NCBI GenBank assembly: GCA_001897425.1
Contig: MKSW01000040.1
Coordinates: 136,051-200,050 of the forward strand
Direction of reading: 5' to 3'
DNA: 64,000 bases
DNA from: Actinobacteria bacterium 69-20
Lineage (GTDB): Bacteria > Actinomycetota > Actinomycetes > Mycobacteriales > Nakamurellaceae
Part shown: one piece after another, positions 60,701-64,000 of the stretch
How positions within the stretch are numbered: position 1 is the first letter of the stretch
Layout of the letters: each line of letters starts with the position of its first letter
The notes under the pieces: model-generated
Told to the model about the DNA's origin: nothing
Databases searched by the model: none
The model's input: the letters and a program-made list of their open reading frames with translations, nothing else
Program-made: the position numbers and the translations under genes

Positions 60701-63180
60701 TGCTGCGCCTGCACGTCGATGCCATAGCGCTCACGCATCCGCGCTGCGAGCACGAGCGCCCAGGGGGCGTGCACGGCCGCGCCGTAGGGCGAGTGGAGGA
60801 CCACAAGCCAGTCGCCGAGTTCGTCCCGGAACCGTTCGACCACCAGGGTCCGGTCATCGGGCAGCACGCCGGTGGCGCGTTGTTGCTCGGCGAGGTAGGC
60901 GAGCAGGTTGTCGGCGGCGAACGGATCGAGCCCGATGGCGGTGAGTCGGTCGCGAGCGGATGTGCCTGCGGTGCTGGCGATCTCGCGCACGAAGCCGCCG
61001 TGCGCGGCACCGAGTTCGGCGGGGCGACCGGCCGAGTCGGCCTTCCAGAACGGAAGTCGGCCGGGGATGCCGGGGGCCGGCGTCACCTCGACGCGATCGC
61101 GGCCGATGTCGACGATGCGCCACGAGCTCGATCCGAGCACGAAGACATCACCCACGCGCGACTCGTAGACCATCTCTTCGTCGAGTTCCCCGACCCGCCG
61201 GCCACCGGTCCGGGCGGATGCACGGGCCCCTCCGCGGGACGCGGGGGACGGCGTCATCTCCGTTTCTGGAGACGATAAGGCTTCTGGATCAACGGAATCC
61301 GCGCCATCCAAAGATGGCGCGATCTCGGGCGACCCGGCGAGGAACACGCCGTACAGCCCGCGGTCGGGGATGGTGCCGCCGGAGGTCACGGCGAGACGCT
61401 GCGCGCCGGGGCGGGCGATGAGCCGATCGGTGGCGCGGTCCCAGGTCAGGCGCGGTCGAAGCTCGGCGAACTGTTCGCTCGGGTACCGGCCGGAGAGCAT
61501 GTCGAGCACCGATTCCAGCGCGCCGCGGCCGAGCGTGGCGAAAGGGGCGGAGCGGCGCAGCAGCGCGAGAAGCTCATCGACGGTCACGGTGTCCATCGCG
61601 CAGATCGAGACGATTTGCTGCGCAGCCACATCCAGCGGATTCGTGACGACGTGGGTCTTTTCGATCAGCCCGGCCCGCATCCGCTCGGTGGCGACCGCGG
61701 CGGAAACCAGGTCGCCGCGGAACTTCGGGAACAGCACGCCCTTGCTGGGGGCACCCACCTGGTGCCCCGCGCGGCCGATGCGCTGCAACCCAGAGGCCAC
61801 GCTGGGCGGCGATTCGACCTGGATCACCAGATCGACTGCGCCCATGTCGATCCCGAGTTCCAGCGACGAGGTGGCGACGACGGCGGGCAGTACGCCGCGT
61901 TTGAGCGCGTCCTCGATCTCGGCGCGCTGCTCGCGGGAGACCGAGCCGTGGTGCGCCCGGGCGAGGACGGGCGGTGCGCCCATGCCGGCTCCGGACTGCG
62001 CCATGATCTGCGCCGGCATGCCGAGACTGTGCGTGGCGATGGTCGACGCGGTTGATGCGGCTGCCGGCCGAGGCGGTGAGGTGTCGCGGGCGATGATCGT
62101 GGCGTCGAGCGGCGCCGCGTCGTCGGAATGCTGGGCGTCGAGTCGCGCGGCGTGAATTTCGTTGAGACGGGCCGTGAGTCGCTCCGCCAGACGGCGCGAG
62201 TTTGCGAAGACGATCGTCGACCGGTGAGCCTCGATCAGATCCACGATGCGCTCTTCCACATGCGGCCAGATCGAGGGCTTCGCCCGGCTTCCCGTCGCGG
62301 ACCCTTCGAGATCGGCTGCGGGCGCGTCGATCTCGGACAAGTCCGGGACGGGGATCACCACCTCGATGTCGACCTGTTTGTCCGCCGGCGGCGCGACGAC
62401 CGTCACCGCCCGCCCGCCCGCCAGGAACCGCGCAACCTCCTCAATGGGCCGCACCGTCGCCGAAAGCCCGATCCGCTGCGCCGGCCGGCCAATGAGAGCG
62501 TCTAGCCGGTCCAGCGAGACCGCAAGGTGCGCACCGCGTTTGGTGCCTGCGACGGCGTGCACCTCGTCCACGATCACGGTCTCGATGCCGGTAAGTGCAC
62601 GGCGCGCCTGGCTGGTCAGCAGTAGGAACAGCGACTCCGGGGTGGTGATCAGGATGTCCGCTCCGCGGCGGGCGAACGCGGCCCGTTGCGCCGCATGAGT
62701 GTCGCCGGATCGCACCGCCACGTCTATGTGGGGAATCGTCTCCCCGCGAGCGGCGGCGAGGGCCGCGATCCCGGTGAGCGGCGAGCGCAGATTGCGTTCG
62801 ACATCGACGGCCAGGGCTTTGAGCGGCGAAATGTAGAGCACCCGGCATCGTCCGCGCCGCGTCGTCTCGCCGCCCGGTGCGGGCTCGCCGGCGGGACGGG
62901 CATCGCCACGAACTACGTCATCGGCGGTTCCGGTGCCCGGCGACGAGACAAGCTCATCGATCGCGGACAGGAACGCTGCCAACGTCTTGCCGGATCCGGT
63001 CGGCGCCACGACGAGCGTGTGCTGGCCCGCCGCGATGGATCGCCACGCGCCGGCCTGCGCGGCCGTCGGGGCCGCGAACGAGTCGATGAACCACTCCCGC
63101 ACCAGCGGCGAGAAGCCCGCGAGCGCATCCCGCGGGTCGGGCGCAGGGTCGATCGCCGCGTCGGCGGGTCCGGGGCTCAC
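57769..63180 (-). CDS. lhr: Lhr-family ATP-dependent helicase
   Basis: 1,803 residues, full length for long Lhr. Helicase motifs: APTGSGKTLAAFLSAID (I), DVAVRSGDTHAAQR (Ia region), ILITTPESLFLLLT, ETVIVDEVHAVAG (II, DEVH), IGLSATVRPIEEVARFL (III), STIVFANSRRLAERL (IV), VVATSSLELGIDMGAVDLVIQVESPPSVASGLQRIGRAGHQVG (V and VI). The winged-helix and beta-barrel core follows, then a long C-terminal region. It unwinds DNA-RNA and DNA forks and takes part in DNA repair. GTG 63180 is used; the extension to 63396 is low in family similarity and covers two TATGACG motif copies. Confidence 0.95.
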   Translation of the reverse strand: MSPGPADAAIDPAPDPRDALAGFSPLVREWFIDSFAAPTAAQAGAWRSIAAGQHTLVVAPTGSGKTLAAFLSAIDELVSSPGTGTADDVVRGDARPAGEPAPGGETTRRGRCRVLYISPLKALAVDVERNLRSPLTGIAALAAARGETIPHIDVAVRSGDTHAAQRAAFARRGADILITTPESLFLLLTSQARRALTGIETVIVDEVHAVAGTKRGAHLAVSLDRLDALIGRPAQRIGLSATVRPIEEVARFLAGGRAVTVVAPPADKQVDIEVVIPVPDLSEIDAPAADLEGSATGSRAKPSIWPHVEERIVDLIEAHRSTIVFANSRRLAERLTARLNEIHAARLDAQHSDDAAPLDATIIARDTSPPRPAAASTASTIATHSLGMPAQIMAQSGAGMGAPPVLARAHHGSVSREQRAEIEDALKRGVLPAVVATSSLELGIDMGAVDLVIQVESPPSVASGLQRIGRAGHQVGAPSKGVLFPKFRGDLVSAAVATERMRAGLIEKTHVVTNPLDVAAQQIVSICAMDTVTVDELLALLRRSAPFATLGRGALESVLDMLSGRYPSEQFAELRPRLTWDRATDRLIARPGAQRLAVTSGGTIPDRGLYGVFLAGSPEIAPSLDGADSVDPEALSSPETEMTPSPASRGGARASARTGGRRVGELDEEMVYESRVGDVFVLGSSSWRIVDIGRDRVEVTPAPGIPGRLPFWKADSAGRPAELGAAHGGFVREIASTAGTSARDRLTAIGLDPFAADNLLAYLAEQQRATGVLPDDRTLVVERFRDELGDWLVVLHSPYGAAVHAPWALVLAARMRERYGIDVQAQHSDDGIVLRFPDVEYDGSDWGLPDLADLMVLDPDTVRADVTAQLGGSAVFAARFRECAARSLLFPRHQANRRQPLWQQRQRAVQLLEVAADYPEFPVVAEAARECLADVFDVASLALLMRRIAAREVAVVEVTTPAPSPFARSLLFGYVAQFIYEGDSPLAERRAAALTIDPALLAELLGTAEAPSLRDLLDAGALVEVERSLQRLAPDRRARSEDEITDLVRILGPLTAAEIAARSHLGPGSGAAVSAEVGAATNPEAAFEVVPDVAADVSPEKVAAATMSLARLAAARRVIEVRIAGQAQWADPADAALLRDALGVALPEGIAEAFLEPVSDPLSRLLGRYARTHGPFTAAEPAARFGLGVAVVRDALSRLISAGRLVAGEFRPLGGVLGNALGNALGRDLGSDLGGVLGTGAAEGEIEYVDPAVLRLLRRRSLAALRAEVEPVAPETLGRFLPAWNGIEPAHSADRRGAGGQMDRLFRAVEQLAGTQLPASALETLILPARIPEYSSVMLDDAMAAGDVLWSAHGEIGGGDAWIALHLAETAPLTLPVPPDLPGPPPGPLHTAILDVLRRGGAFFFAELVDAVRAAVPHHEGGEDRQAKATLDGPSTATADHILEALWDLVFAGLVTGDTLKPLRARLSGGHAAHRVRQQPPPSRIRSPSRLATLGRRGIGASYEFAARAAHVPGHAAGRWSLLPRLETDPTVRLHAAAELLLDRYGVVTRGSVVAEETPGGFAGIYRVLAAMEESGRIRRGYFVEGLGAAQFADAGAVDRLRAMAPLPGDDGSPSEKRREAPSLDKRGERSAPGALVLASADPANPYGAALPWPEPITAEPAAAQAVSSEQPGTAPPATSPSTGHRPSRRAGAMVCLVDGAPVMYTERGGRTLLTFTTEPGLLARAAGALADVALSGRIEPLTITRVDGASVHGATSPGAAALHQAGFRSTPRGLRLRPGLGGGGPHSSAVEHPDPGDRPAER

Positions 63181-63304
63181 CCGCCTATTGTTCCCGGGAA
63201 CGCGCGCAGCGGTCCAGGCGCGGGCATGGTCGGGAACTGCGTCATGATCGCGAGCGGCCGCCCCGTCGACGAATGACGGATATGACGAAGCCCGTGGCGA
63301 GGGT
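63181..63304. repeat. Lhr/lyase gap with motif copies and palindrome
   Basis: GTTCCCGGGAACGCGCG at 63190-63206 resembles the 22918 palindrome. ATGACGCAGTTC on the minus strand lies at 63234-63245. A plus-strand tandem copy, AATGACGGATATGACG, lies at 63272-63287. Three repeat copies in 124 bp make this the densest spot for the dispersed motif. Confidence 0.6.

Positions 63305-64000
<696 letters not shown>

Overview
The window is GC-rich, densely coded DNA from an actinobacterium. A block shared by relatives of Mycobacterium, Rhodococcus and Nocardia is present: a long-tailed cold-shock protein, a DUF2771 lipoprotein, an MFS exporter with a disordered N-terminus, a DUF3027 protein and a giant sacsin-like GHKL protein. 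A pdxH gene, a citrate synthase and an L,D-transpeptidase/LCP pair also fit that order. The placement is inferred from gene content, not from a search. A lone flagellin gene is atypical for the group.

Layout. 1-5.7 kb: the 3' part of a LysR gene, a membrane diguanylate cyclase, and a molybdate operon (HTH-Mop protein, modA, modB, modC). 5.8-22.4 kb: a catabolic island for a deoxysugar, most likely L-fucose by the non-phosphorylating route. It holds an ABC importer without ATPase, a RhaM-type mutarotase, aldo/keto reductase, lactonase, L-fuconate dehydratase, SDR, Gfo/Idh oxidoreductase, a second enolase-superfamily enzyme, an RraA/HMG-aldolase homologue, and LacI and two GntR regulators. Inside it sits an odd CoA-transferase / signal-less binding protein / MaoC operon. 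LacI-type operator palindromes recur upstream of its transcription units. 22.4-24.8 kb: PIN and Phd genes, one toxin with an internal deletion, and a StrA-like kinase. 24.9-28.1 kb: an IS4-family element inserted into codon 13 of an acyl-CoA synthetase gene, with a 10-bp target duplication. 28.2-38.0 kb: HAD phosphatase and the conserved actinobacterial block.

38.0-41.8 kb is repeat-rich: a 115-bp tandem repeat, an orphan flagellin, and then two toxin-antitoxin pairs (MazEF-like and Phd/VapC). These two pairs are separated and bounded by three copies of a paired ~50-bp repeat (A and B) in the same orientation. 41.8-57 kb: pdxH, aldose epimerase, lipoproteins, citrate synthase, acyl-CoA ligase, TipAS-type MerR regulator, carbonic anhydrase, LCP transferase and L,D-transpeptidase, VapBC, and a Na+/H+ antiporter with a UBP zinc finger. 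57-64 kb: a remnant of a NERD-domain gene, a full-length Lhr helicase and the C-terminal part of an argininosuccinate-lyase-like protein.

Two signals cut across the annotation. One is the A/B repeat array around the toxin-antitoxin pairs. The other is a dispersed motif, TATGACGnnGTTC, present in many gaps between genes and in at least five places as a dimer with a 9-nt period. Neither matches a repeat family I know.
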